Positions 1-6,626 of a DNA stretch of 6,674 bases are shown here, piece by piece (the stretch's first letter is position 1; each line of letters starts with the position of its first letter). The stretch is taken from contig CAZTGE010000189.1 in the NCBI GenBank assembly GCA_964612995.1, forward strand, positions 1 to 6,674. Reading direction: 5' to 3'. The position numbers were made by a program, and so were the translations under genes. The stretch is from SLQH01 sp964612995. GTDB taxonomy: Bacteria > Planctomycetota > UBA11346. The notes beneath the pieces are model-generated. The model was given only the letters and a program-made list of their open reading frames with translations. It was not told the origin of the DNA and did not search any database.

Positions 1-44
1 GGCCCTCATTTGCGAGCTTTGAGTCGCCCTGGCCATGCGCACGT

Positions 45-1412
45 TCAGGCCCCGACCAGTTCGCAGCCGCGGGCCTTGCATGCGGCCATCGAACCGAGGC
101 AGCAGGTGACCCGATCGAATCCGGCGGACGCGAGGATGCTGGCGGCGATGATCGCACGATGGCCGCTGCCGCAGAAGGTCACCAGCTCGCGGTCGCGGGG
201 CAGTTCGTCGAGGCGCTGCGGTAGCTCGCCGAGGAAGATGTGGCAGGCCTGCGGCAGGTGACCGCCCTGCCATTCGTCGTGCGGGCGCACGTCGACCACC
301 AAGCGTTCGGCGGTGTCGGCGTCGATCAGTTCGCTGATGTGACAGGAGGGGAGCCGGGTGTAGTCGTGTCCGGCGGTCTCCCAGCTCGTCATGCCGCCGG
401 AGAGCTCGTAGTCCAGTTGGTCGAATCCGATGCGGCTGAAGCTGGCGATCGCCGCGGCGATGCCGCCGTCGTCGACTTCGGCGCCGATCAGCCCGATCGG
501 TCGGGCGGGGTCGAGCAGGAAGCCGGCGTACGCGGTGATCAGGCTGACGGGGATGCAGAGCGCGCCGGGTACCACCGCGCCGGCGGCGGCTTCGGGGCCG
601 CGCAGGTCGACCGCCTGCATCCCGCGATCCCTCTGCTCGGCGAAGGTGGCCGGGCCCACCGGCCGCGGCAGCGGAAGATGCGGCAGGGGCGGTGCGCCGT
701 CCTTGTTGTACTGTTCCATCAGTCGGAAGTACGGTGGATGCAAGGGGTGCTCGTCGCATTTGGCCGCGATGAATGCGTCCTGGTCGAGCGCGAGCAGGGG
801 GTTGTGCTGGCGCTCGATGCCGATGGTGGAGACATCGCGCTTGGCCAGCCCGCCGCCACAGACGGAGCCGGAGCCGTGGGCGGGATGGACCATGGTCTGG
901 TCGCCCAGAGGTAGCAGCTTGTCGTGGATGCTCGCGTAGAGCTGTTCGGCGGCGGTCTGTGCCCCGGCCGGATGCAGGTCCGTGCGGCCGACCGAGTTCA
1001 CGAACAGGCAATCGCCGGTGAATACCGCCACCGCGTCGGCGCCGGTCGCGGTGTCGTCGAGTACGAAGCTGAGGCTCTCCGGGGTATGGCCCGGCGTTTC
1101 GAGCACCCGCAGGCGGCAATCGCCGAAGACGAAGCTGTCGTCCTCGTGTGCCGGCTCGCCGTAGGCGAAGTCGAGCTGGGCCCCATGATGTACGACTGCA
1201 CCCGTGCGGCGGGCCAGGTCGGGACCGCCGCTGATCAGGTCCTCGTTGCGGTGGGTCTCGAAGATGCCGGTTATCGCAACGCCCTGCTGGCGGGCGATGT
1301 CGATGTAGACCTCGATGTCGCGCCGCGGATCGATCACCGCCGCGACGGTGCCCGAACCGACAACGTAGCTGTTCTGGGCCAATCCGGGGGTCTTGATGCG
1401 ATGGATGAACAT
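45..1412 (-). CDS. MBL-fold persulfide dioxygenase fused to two rhodanese domains
   Basis: This 455-residue cytoplasmic protein probably oxidises glutathione persulfide or a related sulfane-sulfur substrate to sulfite and moves sulfur through a rhodanese cysteine. Residues 1-240 are a metallo-beta-lactamase fold. The three residues that bind mononuclear iron in ETHE1-type dioxygenases appear conserved: H54 (in THRNED), H109 (in TPGHT) and D134 (in FTGDC). The usual HxHxDH motif is reduced to HRNEDL, so the second metal site is lost. Residues about 255-350 form a rhodanese domain with no cysteine in its active loop (near 308-317), so it is probably inactive. Residues about 355-450 form a second rhodanese domain with an intact CxxGxR loop, C414 to R419. 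There is no signal peptide. The ATG at 1412 is preceded by AAGGAG at 5 nt spacing (1418-1423), which fixes the start. The gene lies about 180 nt downstream of truA on the same strand and may have its own promoter. The fold and domain order are clear; the exact substrate is inferred. Confidence 0.88.
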   Translation of the reverse strand: MFIHRIKTPGLAQNSYVVGSGTVAAVIDPRRDIEVYIDIARQQGVAITGIFETHRNEDLISGGPDLARRTGAVVHHGAQLDFAYGEPAHEDDSFVFGDCRLRVLETPGHTPESLSFVLDDTATGADAVAVFTGDCLFVNSVGRTDLHPAGAQTAAEQLYASIHDKLLPLGDQTMVHPAHGSGSVCGGGLAKRDVSTIGIERQHNPLLALDQDAFIAAKCDEHPLHPPYFRLMEQYNKDGAPPLPHLPLPRPVGPATFAEQRDRGMQAVDLRGPEAAAGAVVPGALCIPVSLITAYAGFLLDPARPIGLIGAEVDDGGIAAAIASFSRIGFDQLDYELSGGMTSWETAGHDYTRLPSCHISELIDADTAERLVVDVRPHDEWQGGHLPQACHIFLGELPQRLDELPRDRELVTFCGSGHRAIIAASILASAGFDRVTCCLGSMAACKARGCELVGA

Positions 1413-1590
1413 AAATGCTCCTTGGGCAGTGGGTCGCCGACCAGCGCCGAAAGGCGGGCCGGGGCCCTATGCTGCAATCCGTGGGTTGTGGGCGGAGGCC
1501 CACCTTAGTGCCTGCGGGGCAGGCGGAGCGCCATCGCCAGCGGATACATGTAAAGGGAGCACAGGTAGCGCGTTGGGTGAGCGCGCCGAG
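1413..1590 (-). other. truA-dioxygenase intergenic gap with two adjacent hairpins
   Basis: This 178-nt spacer contains no gene. Read on the minus strand it has two perfect short inverted repeats in a row. The first has a 6-bp stem with a 3-nt loop (arms 1519-1524 and 1510-1515). The second has a 6-bp stem with a 4-nt loop (arms 1498-1503 and 1488-1493). Neither is followed by a T run, so neither is a classical intrinsic terminator. They could slow polymerase, protect an mRNA end or be incidental in GC-rich DNA. A TTTACA box lies upstream on the minus strand, but I could not pair it with a credible -10. The spacer ends in the strong Shine-Dalgarno sequence of the dioxygenase gene. Confidence 0.4.
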
Positions 1591-2376
1591 CTACACCCAG
1601 GTGAAGTCGGCGGCGATGGGCCGCCATGTGGGTGCGGGCGCATGCACGGCTTGCCAGAGGTAGAGTCCGCGCGCCGGTGCCTGATCGGCGGCCTGGGGCA
1701 GGCGTTGCCCCGCCAGCAGGGCGGCGAGCGTGGAGAGCGGGCAGCCGCCGCTGGCGTGGCGCACCATCAGGCCGACGAGGCTGCGGACCAGACGATAGCC
1801 GCAGCGATCGGCGCGCAGGGTACAGCGGAGCTGGCCGTCGTCCGGCTGGTCCCAGGTGAGTGCGGCGATGACGGTGCGCAGCGTGCGGCGATGGTCGCCG
1901 CGGCGCAGCAGCGCGGAGAAGTCATCGTGTTGACGGATCAGCTCTGATGCACGCCTGAGCGCGTCGAGCCCCGGGCGCCGCGGCGCTCGCCAGTGCGTGC
2001 GGCTGCGCTGCGGGTCGCGTACCCGGCCCACGTCGAGCAGATAGACATAGGTCTTCTCGCGACAGGTGGTGATCGCATCCCAGTCTGCCGCGACCGGGGC
2101 GCAGGCGGTGCAACACAGGGTCGCAGGCGCTTGATGGTTCAGGGCCTCGGCCAGGGCGATGGGGTCCCATGTGCGCGCGCAGTCGATGTGCGCCACCAGC
2201 GCGCGGGCGTGGACGCCGGCATCGAGGCGCGAGCAGGCTGTCGGTTGAACAGCGGTTTCGCCGAGCCGGTGCAATGCGCCGGCGAGCGCATCGCCGGCGG
2301 CGCGGCCGTCGCCGCAGGGCCACCAGCCCCGGTAGGCGCTGCCATCGTAGGCGAGGCGGAGGGCATAGCGAGGCAT
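1591..2376 (-). CDS. truA: tRNA pseudouridine synthase A family protein (divergent TruA)
   Basis: This 261-residue protein is within the normal TruA length. TruA converts uridines 38-40 of the tRNA anticodon stem-loop to pseudouridine. The N-terminus reads YDGSAYRGW (residues 10-18), the TruA opening motif. The catalytic region is SRLDAGVHA (49-57), with D52 as the expected nucleophile and R50 conserved. KTY (108-110), DDFSAL (151-156), GYRLVR (193-198) and RGLYL (236-240) match later family motifs. Several usual positions are altered: GWQRQ becomes GWWPC, RTDAGVHA becomes RLDAGVHA, and the segment after DFSAL differs from the family. It could be a paralogue with altered tRNA specificity rather than the housekeeping enzyme. 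I chose the ATG at 2376 because the family homology begins there; an in-frame extension to 2481 would add 35 low-complexity residues and overlap the upstream gene. Only 22 nt separate it from the flavoprotein stop, and its ribosome binding site is weak, so it is probably cotranscribed. Confidence 0.85.
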   Translation of the reverse strand: MPRYALRLAYDGSAYRGWWPCGDGRAAGDALAGALHRLGETAVQPTACSRLDAGVHARALVAHIDCARTWDPIALAEALNHQAPATLCCTACAPVAADWDAITTCREKTYVYLLDVGRVRDPQRSRTHWRAPRRPGLDALRRASELIRQHDDFSALLRRGDHRRTLRTVIAALTWDQPDDGQLRCTLRADRCGYRLVRSLVGLMVRHASGGCPLSTLAALLAGQRLPQAADQAPARGLYLWQAVHAPAPTWRPIAADFTWV

Positions 2377-2398
2377 GGGCGGGGTCGGCGGGTCCGGT

Positions 2399-3829
2399 TC
2401 AGGTGAGCGGCGCCTCCGGCGAGCCGGCGCAGATCGGTGGGCTGCGGGTCTCGGAGATCGCCCCCAGGTCGTCGGCCGCATGCCGCAGTGCGGTGCGCAG
2501 GCCTTCGACGATGGTCGGGTGGTAGAAGGGCTGAAGCAAGAGTTCGTCCACGCTCAGGCCGCGGTCGATCGCCTGGCAGAGCAGGTGGCCGAGATACTCG
2601 GCGTCGGGCGCGACCATCTCGGAGCCGCGCAGGCGGCGGCTGTCGCGGTCGATGTAGAGCGCGAGGCGCCCCTGGTTGCGACCCATCAGGCGGGCGCGGC
2701 CCTGGTCGCTGAAATCCACCGTGCCGATGGCGATGCGATCGCGATCGAGCTCGGCGAGCGAGCGGCCGGCCACCGCGATCTGCGGATCGCTGAACACCAG
2801 CTTCAGTGGCGTGCGGCGGCAGAAGTCCTGCTGACGCTCGGCGAGGGCGTTGTGGCCAGCGATATAGCCGTCGTCAGCCGCTTCGTGCAGCAGCGGCAGC
2901 ATCCCGTTGGCATCACCGGCCATGAACACACCTGTATCGCCGATGCGCAGGGCCTGCGGATCAACCGGCGGCATGCCGTGGTCATCCAGTTCCACCCCCA
3001 GGGTCTCCAGACCCAGATCGGCGATGGCGGGGCGTACACCGGTGGCGGCGATCACCGCGTCGACCCGGACTTCGGCCGCCTCGCAGCGCACGATCAGCGC
3101 GTCGTCGCCCTGCTCGATCTCCACCGCCTGGCCCAGGTGTAGCGGCATCTCCGCGCCGAGGGTGTCTGCCGCCGCGCGGGCGACCTCCGGGTCGCTCAGG
3201 CCGGCAATGGTGTCACGCATCTCGAAGCCGGTGACCTCGCGGCCGAGGCGGCTGAGCGCGGTGCCCAGTTCTATCCCGATCGCTCCGAGGCCGATCACCG
3301 CCAGGCGTGGCGGCAGGTCCTCGCGTTCGAAGATGTCCTCGCTGGTGATCACCCGCTCGCCGAAGGCACGCCAGGCCCCCGGCACCATCGGCTTGGCTCC
3401 GGTGGCCAGGATCACGGCATCGGTCTCGATGCGCAGATCCCCGACGCAGACCATCTGCGGCCCGTCGAGGCGGGCCTGGCCGATGATCAGCCGTTCGCCA
3501 GCGGCCGAGCGGGTGGTGCTGACCATGCTTTCGGTGTAGCGGTCGCGCTCGGCGCGGACGTGGCGCAGGACGCGGGGCAGGTCGCAGGCGAGGTGCTCGG
3601 AGCCGTCGATGCCGATCGCGGCGAAGCGCCGGGTACGCGCCAGGTCGTCTGCGACCGCGATCAGGGCCTTGGAGGGCATGCAGCCGACCCGGGCACAGGT
3701 GGTGCCCAGCGGGCCGCTGTCGACCAGGTAATAATCTTCTGTGCGCTTGCGTACTTCGCGCAGCGCGGCGAGGCCGGCGCTGCCGGCGCCGACGATCACC
3801 ACCGCGGCGCGGCGGGTGTCCTGAGGCAT
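2399..3829 (-). CDS. lpd: Dihydrolipoyl dehydrogenase-like pyridine nucleotide-disulfide oxidoreductase
   Basis: This 476-residue FAD- and NAD(P)-dependent flavoprotein belongs to the dihydrolipoyl dehydrogenase group, which reoxidises dihydrolipoamide with NAD+. The N-terminal FAD loop is GAGSAG (14-19). The redox-active disulfide is C45-x4-C50 in GTTCARVGCMPSK. A second FAD-contacting segment, ATGAKP, lies at 142-147, and the NAD-binding loop is IGLGAIGIELG (179-189). D306 in FMAGDANG is the usual flavin-contacting aspartate. The C-terminal dimer domain carries the catalytic HPTxxE (H437, E442). About 20 residues after this motif form an unconserved tail. The ATG at 3829 has GGAG 5 nt upstream. 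It begins 27 nt after the aldolase stop and ends 22 nt before truA, so it sits inside an operon. No E1 or E2 subunit or lipoyl-domain protein is in the window, so the physiological disulfide partner is unknown. A related disulfide reductase activity cannot be excluded. Confidence 0.85.
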   Translation of the reverse strand: MPQDTRRAAVVIVGAGSAGLAALREVRKRTEDYYLVDSGPLGTTCARVGCMPSKALIAVADDLARTRRFAAIGIDGSEHLACDLPRVLRHVRAERDRYTESMVSTTRSAAGERLIIGQARLDGPQMVCVGDLRIETDAVILATGAKPMVPGAWRAFGERVITSEDIFEREDLPPRLAVIGLGAIGIELGTALSRLGREVTGFEMRDTIAGLSDPEVARAAADTLGAEMPLHLGQAVEIEQGDDALIVRCEAAEVRVDAVIAATGVRPAIADLGLETLGVELDDHGMPPVDPQALRIGDTGVFMAGDANGMLPLLHEAADDGYIAGHNALAERQQDFCRRTPLKLVFSDPQIAVAGRSLAELDRDRIAIGTVDFSDQGRARLMGRNQGRLALYIDRDSRRLRGSEMVAPDAEYLGHLLCQAIDRGLSVDELLLQPFYHPTIVEGLRTALRHAADDLGAISETRSPPICAGSPEAPLT

Positions 3830-3856
3830 GGGTGCTCCGTCGTGCTTGCCTGTGGC

Positions 3857-4915
<1,059 letters not shown>

Positions 4916-4987
4916 ATGGATGCTGCTTTGCTGAATGGCGTTCACGGGCCGGCCGCAACCGGAGCCCGAGGCGATGGATTCCGTTCC

Positions 4988-5015
4988 AGTCTAGGGCGTT
5001 GCGCTCGCGTGTGAA
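4988..5015 (-). promoter_or_regulatory. Candidate sigma70 promoter for the fbaB operon
   Basis: On the minus strand, TTCACA (5010-5015, five of six matches to TTGACA) is followed after 16 nt by TAGACT (4988-4993, four of six matches to TATAAT). Transcription would start near 4981, leaving a leader of about 65 nt before the ATG at 4915, or about 35 nt before the alternative GTG at 4945. It is the best pair of boxes in the divergent region. Support is by eye only. Confidence 0.45.
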
Positions 5016-5025
5016 CAGGCGTGAA
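5011..5025 (+). repeat. 10-bp-spaced direct repeat in the fbaB-pfkB divergent region (possible operator)
   Basis: GTGAA occurs at 5011-5015 and again at 5021-5025, one helical turn apart. The pair is flanked by GCGT at 5007-5010 and its complement ACGC at 5027-5030. The first copy overlaps the proposed fbaB -35 box, and the pair lies about 60 nt upstream of the pfkB start. Direct repeats with 10-11 bp spacing are typical of tandem regulator half-sites, so it could control both divergent genes. The units are short and chance is a real alternative. Confidence 0.3.
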
Positions 5026-5074
5026 GACGCTTCGGCCCAGGGCTACGCTGTGGCTTCGTCACGCAACGCCGCCC

Positions 5075-5080
5075 AAGGAG
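5075..5080 (+). promoter_or_regulatory. Ribosome binding site that fixes the pfkB start
   Basis: AAGGAG lies 5 nt before the ATG at 5086. It decides against the longer in-frame reading from 4999, whose first 29 residues have no counterpart in the Pfk-2 family. Confidence 0.8.
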
Positions 5081-5085
5081 ACAGC

Positions 5086-6009
5086 ATGTCGGTCATCGTC
5101 ACCGTGACCCTCAATCCCAGCGTCGATCGCAACGCCACCGTCGACAATGTCATTTCCGATGCCAAGTTGCGCTGCCGCGACGTGGAGAGCGCGCCGGGTG
5201 GCGGGGGGATCAATGTCGCTAAAGCAGTGGTGCGGCTCGGTGGCGAGGCCCTGGCATTGTGGAGCTGCGGCGGCGGCGCCGACGCCACCCTCGGCGCGAT
5301 GCTCGAGACCGAGGATGTACCACATCGGCCAATTCCGGTCTCCGATCCGACGCGCGAGAACCTCACGGTGCTCGATGCCTCCTCCGGCGAGCAGTACCGC
5401 TTCACCATGCCCGGTCCCCATCTCAGCGCCGATGATGTCGCGCACTGGCTCACGGCGGTGGAGCGCATGGGCCCGGATATCGACTATCTGGTGCTCAGCG
5501 GCAGCGTGCCGCCGGGGGTGGACGACGACATCTACGCCCGTTTCGTCGAGGTGGTCCCCGATACCTGCCGCGTGTTGCTCGATACCAGCGGGAAACCGCT
5601 CCGGGCGGCATTGCGCAAGGGGTGCCACCTGATCAAGCCGAACCTGCGCGAGCTGTCCCAGGTGCTCGAGCGTGAACTCAGCGATGACCACGACATCGTT
5701 GCCGGCTGTCGCGAGCTCATCGGCAAAGAGATGGTCGCGATCGCGGTGGTCACCCTCGGCGCCGCCGGGGCGATGGTGGTCCAGGGCGACAGCTACATCC
5801 ACCTCCGTTCCCCGACCGTCGCGATCAAGAGCCGGGTGGGTGCCGGTGACAGCACCATGGCCGGCATCGCTCTCGGGCTCGATCGCGGTTGGGACGTGGC
5901 CGAGGCGATCAAGCTGGGCATCGCGGCCGGTGCGGCCGCGGTCATGACCCCCGGCAACGAACTCTGCCGCCCGGAGGACGTGGAACGGTTGCTGGCGAGT
6001 ATCGACTGA
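5086..6009 (+). CDS. pfkB: 6-phosphofructokinase, PfkB (Pfk-2) type
   Basis: This 307-residue ribokinase-fold enzyme phosphorylates fructose 6-phosphate to fructose 1,6-bisphosphate with ATP in the cytoplasm. The N-terminus VTVTLNPSVDR (5-15) is typical of the phosphofructokinase branch of the PfkB family. AKLRC (26-30), the glycine-rich PGGGGINVAKA (38-48) and SGEQYRFTMPG (100-110) closely match E. coli Pfk-2 as I recall it. SGSVPPGV (138-145) and KPNLREL (184-190) are PfkB-family motifs. The C-terminal anion-hole signature VGAGDSTMAGI (251-261) carries the catalytic base D255. Length and motifs are complete. The E. coli-like SGEQYRF segment favours fructose 6-phosphate over fructose 1-phosphate or tagatose 6-phosphate, but these alternatives remain possible. 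The gene is transcribed away from fbaB and its product is the aldolase substrate. Possible promoter boxes upstream (GTGAAG 5021-5026, TACGCT 5044-5049) are weak. A GC-rich hairpin about 85 nt after the stop is a likely terminator. Confidence 0.92.
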   Translation: MSVIVTVTLNPSVDRNATVDNVISDAKLRCRDVESAPGGGGINVAKAVVRLGGEALALWSCGGGADATLGAMLETEDVPHRPIPVSDPTRENLTVLDASSGEQYRFTMPGPHLSADDVAHWLTAVERMGPDIDYLVLSGSVPPGVDDDIYARFVEVVPDTCRVLLDTSGKPLRAALRKGCHLIKPNLRELSQVLERELSDDHDIVAGCRELIGKEMVAIAVVTLGAAGAMVVQGDSYIHLRSPTVAIKSRVGAGDSTMAGIALGLDRGWDVAEAIKLGIAAGAAAVMTPGNELCRPEDVERLLASID

Positions 6010-6094
6010 CTGCAGACTTCAGAGAGGGCGCTGCCCCCTCGCGCCTTCGGCGCACCCCGGCTTCCTCGTTGTCGCTCGTCGCGCGGCATCGGCC

Positions 6095-6115
6095 GCAGGC
6101 CCCACCGGGGCCTGC
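6095..6115 (+). terminator. Candidate terminator of pfkB
   Basis: A perfect 9-bp GC-rich stem (GCAGGCCCC at 6095-6103 pairing with 6107-6115) encloses a 3-nt loop and is followed by TATTG. The downstream T tract is short, so termination could be partial. The hairpin lies inside a further 8-bp dyad (6084-6091 with 6126-6133), so it may instead be part of a repetitive palindromic element. It is 85 nt after the pfkB stop. Confidence 0.5.
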
Positions 6116-6182
6116 TATTGCTGCGCGATGCCGGCTCCGCCCCCCCACGCGCCTCTGTCGTCACTCGCCAGCTGCGCTGGCG

Positions 6183-6217
6183 TTTCCGGCCGCCCTGCGG
6201 GCCATTTTCGCCGGAAA
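6183..6217. repeat. Nested inverted repeat
   Basis: TTTCCGGC at 6183-6190 pairs perfectly with 6210-6217. The 19-base interior contains a smaller hairpin, GCCC-TGC-GGGC at 6192-6202. It directly abuts the 7-bp stem at 6166-6182, so the two would stack as neighbouring hairpins in RNA or single-stranded DNA. Confidence 0.55.
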
Positions 6218-6238
6218 GCGCTCCTCTGTCGGCCGGTC

Positions 6239-6260
6239 GCCCAGCCAAGCCGGGCTGGGC
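6239..6260. repeat. 8-bp inverted repeat with 6-nt loop
   Basis: GCCCAGCC at 6239-6246 is the exact complement of 6253-6260, with loop AAGCCG. No T run follows on the plus strand. On the minus strand the sequence after it is also GC-rich, so a simple intrinsic terminator is unlikely in either direction. Confidence 0.5.
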
Positions 6261-6400
6261 TCCGGACGCTGCGGACGTGCGCTTCTGGCTATTTGAGTCT
6301 GTGCCGCGCAGCCCAAACAGCGGTTACCGCCAGGAGGGGGCGCGTCACCATCGTCGGTGCCATGGGCGTGCAGCAATCGCGCCATGGATCGGAGGCCGGC

Positions 6401-6580
6401 ATGAGCAACGAGAAGCCCGACAATCCAGGACCCCCCGATGCGGAAGACATCTATGGAGAGAACGCTGAGCCGCCACCGCCGAATGTGATGCCGCAGTCGG
6501 ATGAGGGCCTCGTGACCCCGGGCAAGCCGCCGATGACCCACGAGACCGACCCCGACGCCAAGCAGGACCCCCAGCGGTGA
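6401..6580 (+). CDS. Small acidic, proline-rich hypothetical protein
   Basis: This is a 59-residue product I do not recognise. It is rich in proline, aspartate, glutamate and asparagine, including PGPPDAEDIYGE (9-20) and a PPPP run (24-27). It has no cysteine, no hydrophobic stretch long enough for a membrane helix and no signal peptide, so it is probably a soluble, disordered cytoplasmic protein. GGAG at 6391-6394 sits 6 nt before the ATG, which supports translation. The frame stays open further upstream, but that part is arginine- and alanine-rich and lies in the palindrome region, so the ATG at 6401 is the better start. The TGA stop is the first triplet of an 18-bp tandem repeat, and an ATG overlaps it by one base. 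It could be a stress- or salt-related small protein, but nothing here shows that. Confidence 0.6.
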   Translation: MSNEKPDNPGPPDAEDIYGENAEPPPPNVMPQSDEGLVTPGKPPMTHETDPDAKQDPQR

Positions 6581-6626
6581 TGCCTGTTCGCCGTCTGATG
6601 CCTGTTCGCCGTCTGATGCCTGTTCG
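6578..6626. repeat. 18-bp tandem repeat, 2.7 copies
   Basis: The unit TGATGCCTGTTCGCCGTC is present at 6578-6595 and 6596-6613 without mismatch, and its first 13 bases recur at 6614-6626. Because 18 is a multiple of three, each unit encodes MPVRRL in the frame starting at 6580, and copy-number change would not shift frame. The first unit begins at the stop codon of the small gene. A minisatellite produced by slipped replication is the simplest explanation. Confidence 0.92.

Larger units (their letters stand above)
6010..6400. other. Gene-free intergenic region packed with inverted repeats
   Basis: I see no convincing gene in this stretch of about 390 bases; open frames on both strands have arginine-, alanine- and proline-rich shadow-like products. 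It holds at least five separate dyads. They are a 5-bp stem with TTC loop (6041-6053), an outer 8-bp dyad (6084-6091 with 6126-6133) enclosing a 9-bp hairpin, a 7-bp stem (6166-6182), an 8-bp stem (6183-6190 with 6210-6217) enclosing a 4-bp hairpin, and an 8-bp stem with a 6-nt loop (6239-6260). A 13-base motif at 6034-6046 recurs at 6142-6154 with one mismatch, so part of the region may derive from a duplicated repeat. From 6290 to 6400 structure is weaker and the sequence leads into the small gene that follows. It resembles an accumulation of extragenic palindromic elements; the family is not identified. Confidence 0.6.

Noticed and set aside
1..36. Minus-strand ATG at 36 open to the left edge, possibly the start of the next gene
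   Set aside because: Only 12 codons are visible, with no clear Shine-Dalgarno sequence and no recognisable motif. It cannot be supported from this window.
1445..1456. CGCC-GAAA-GGCG hairpin with a GNRA loop on the plus strand
   Set aside because: The stem is only 4 bp, and the transcribed strand is probably minus, where the loop would be TTTC.
2377..2481. 35-codon N-terminal extension of truA
   Set aside because: The extra residues are low-complexity, overlap the upstream gene and lack TruA homology. The family sequence begins at the ATG at 2376.
5021..5049. Possible pfkB promoter (GTGAAG, 17 nt, TACGCT)
   Set aside because: Each box matches the consensus at only three of six positions, which is near chance in this GC-rich DNA.
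4999..5085. 29-codon extension of pfkB
   Set aside because: The AAGGAG sequence directly before 5086 and the Pfk-2 N-terminus beginning at MSVIVTVTLNP fix the later start.
6578..6626. CRISPR-like repeat
   Set aside because: The copies are contiguous with no spacers, the unit is only 18 bp, and no cas gene is visible.
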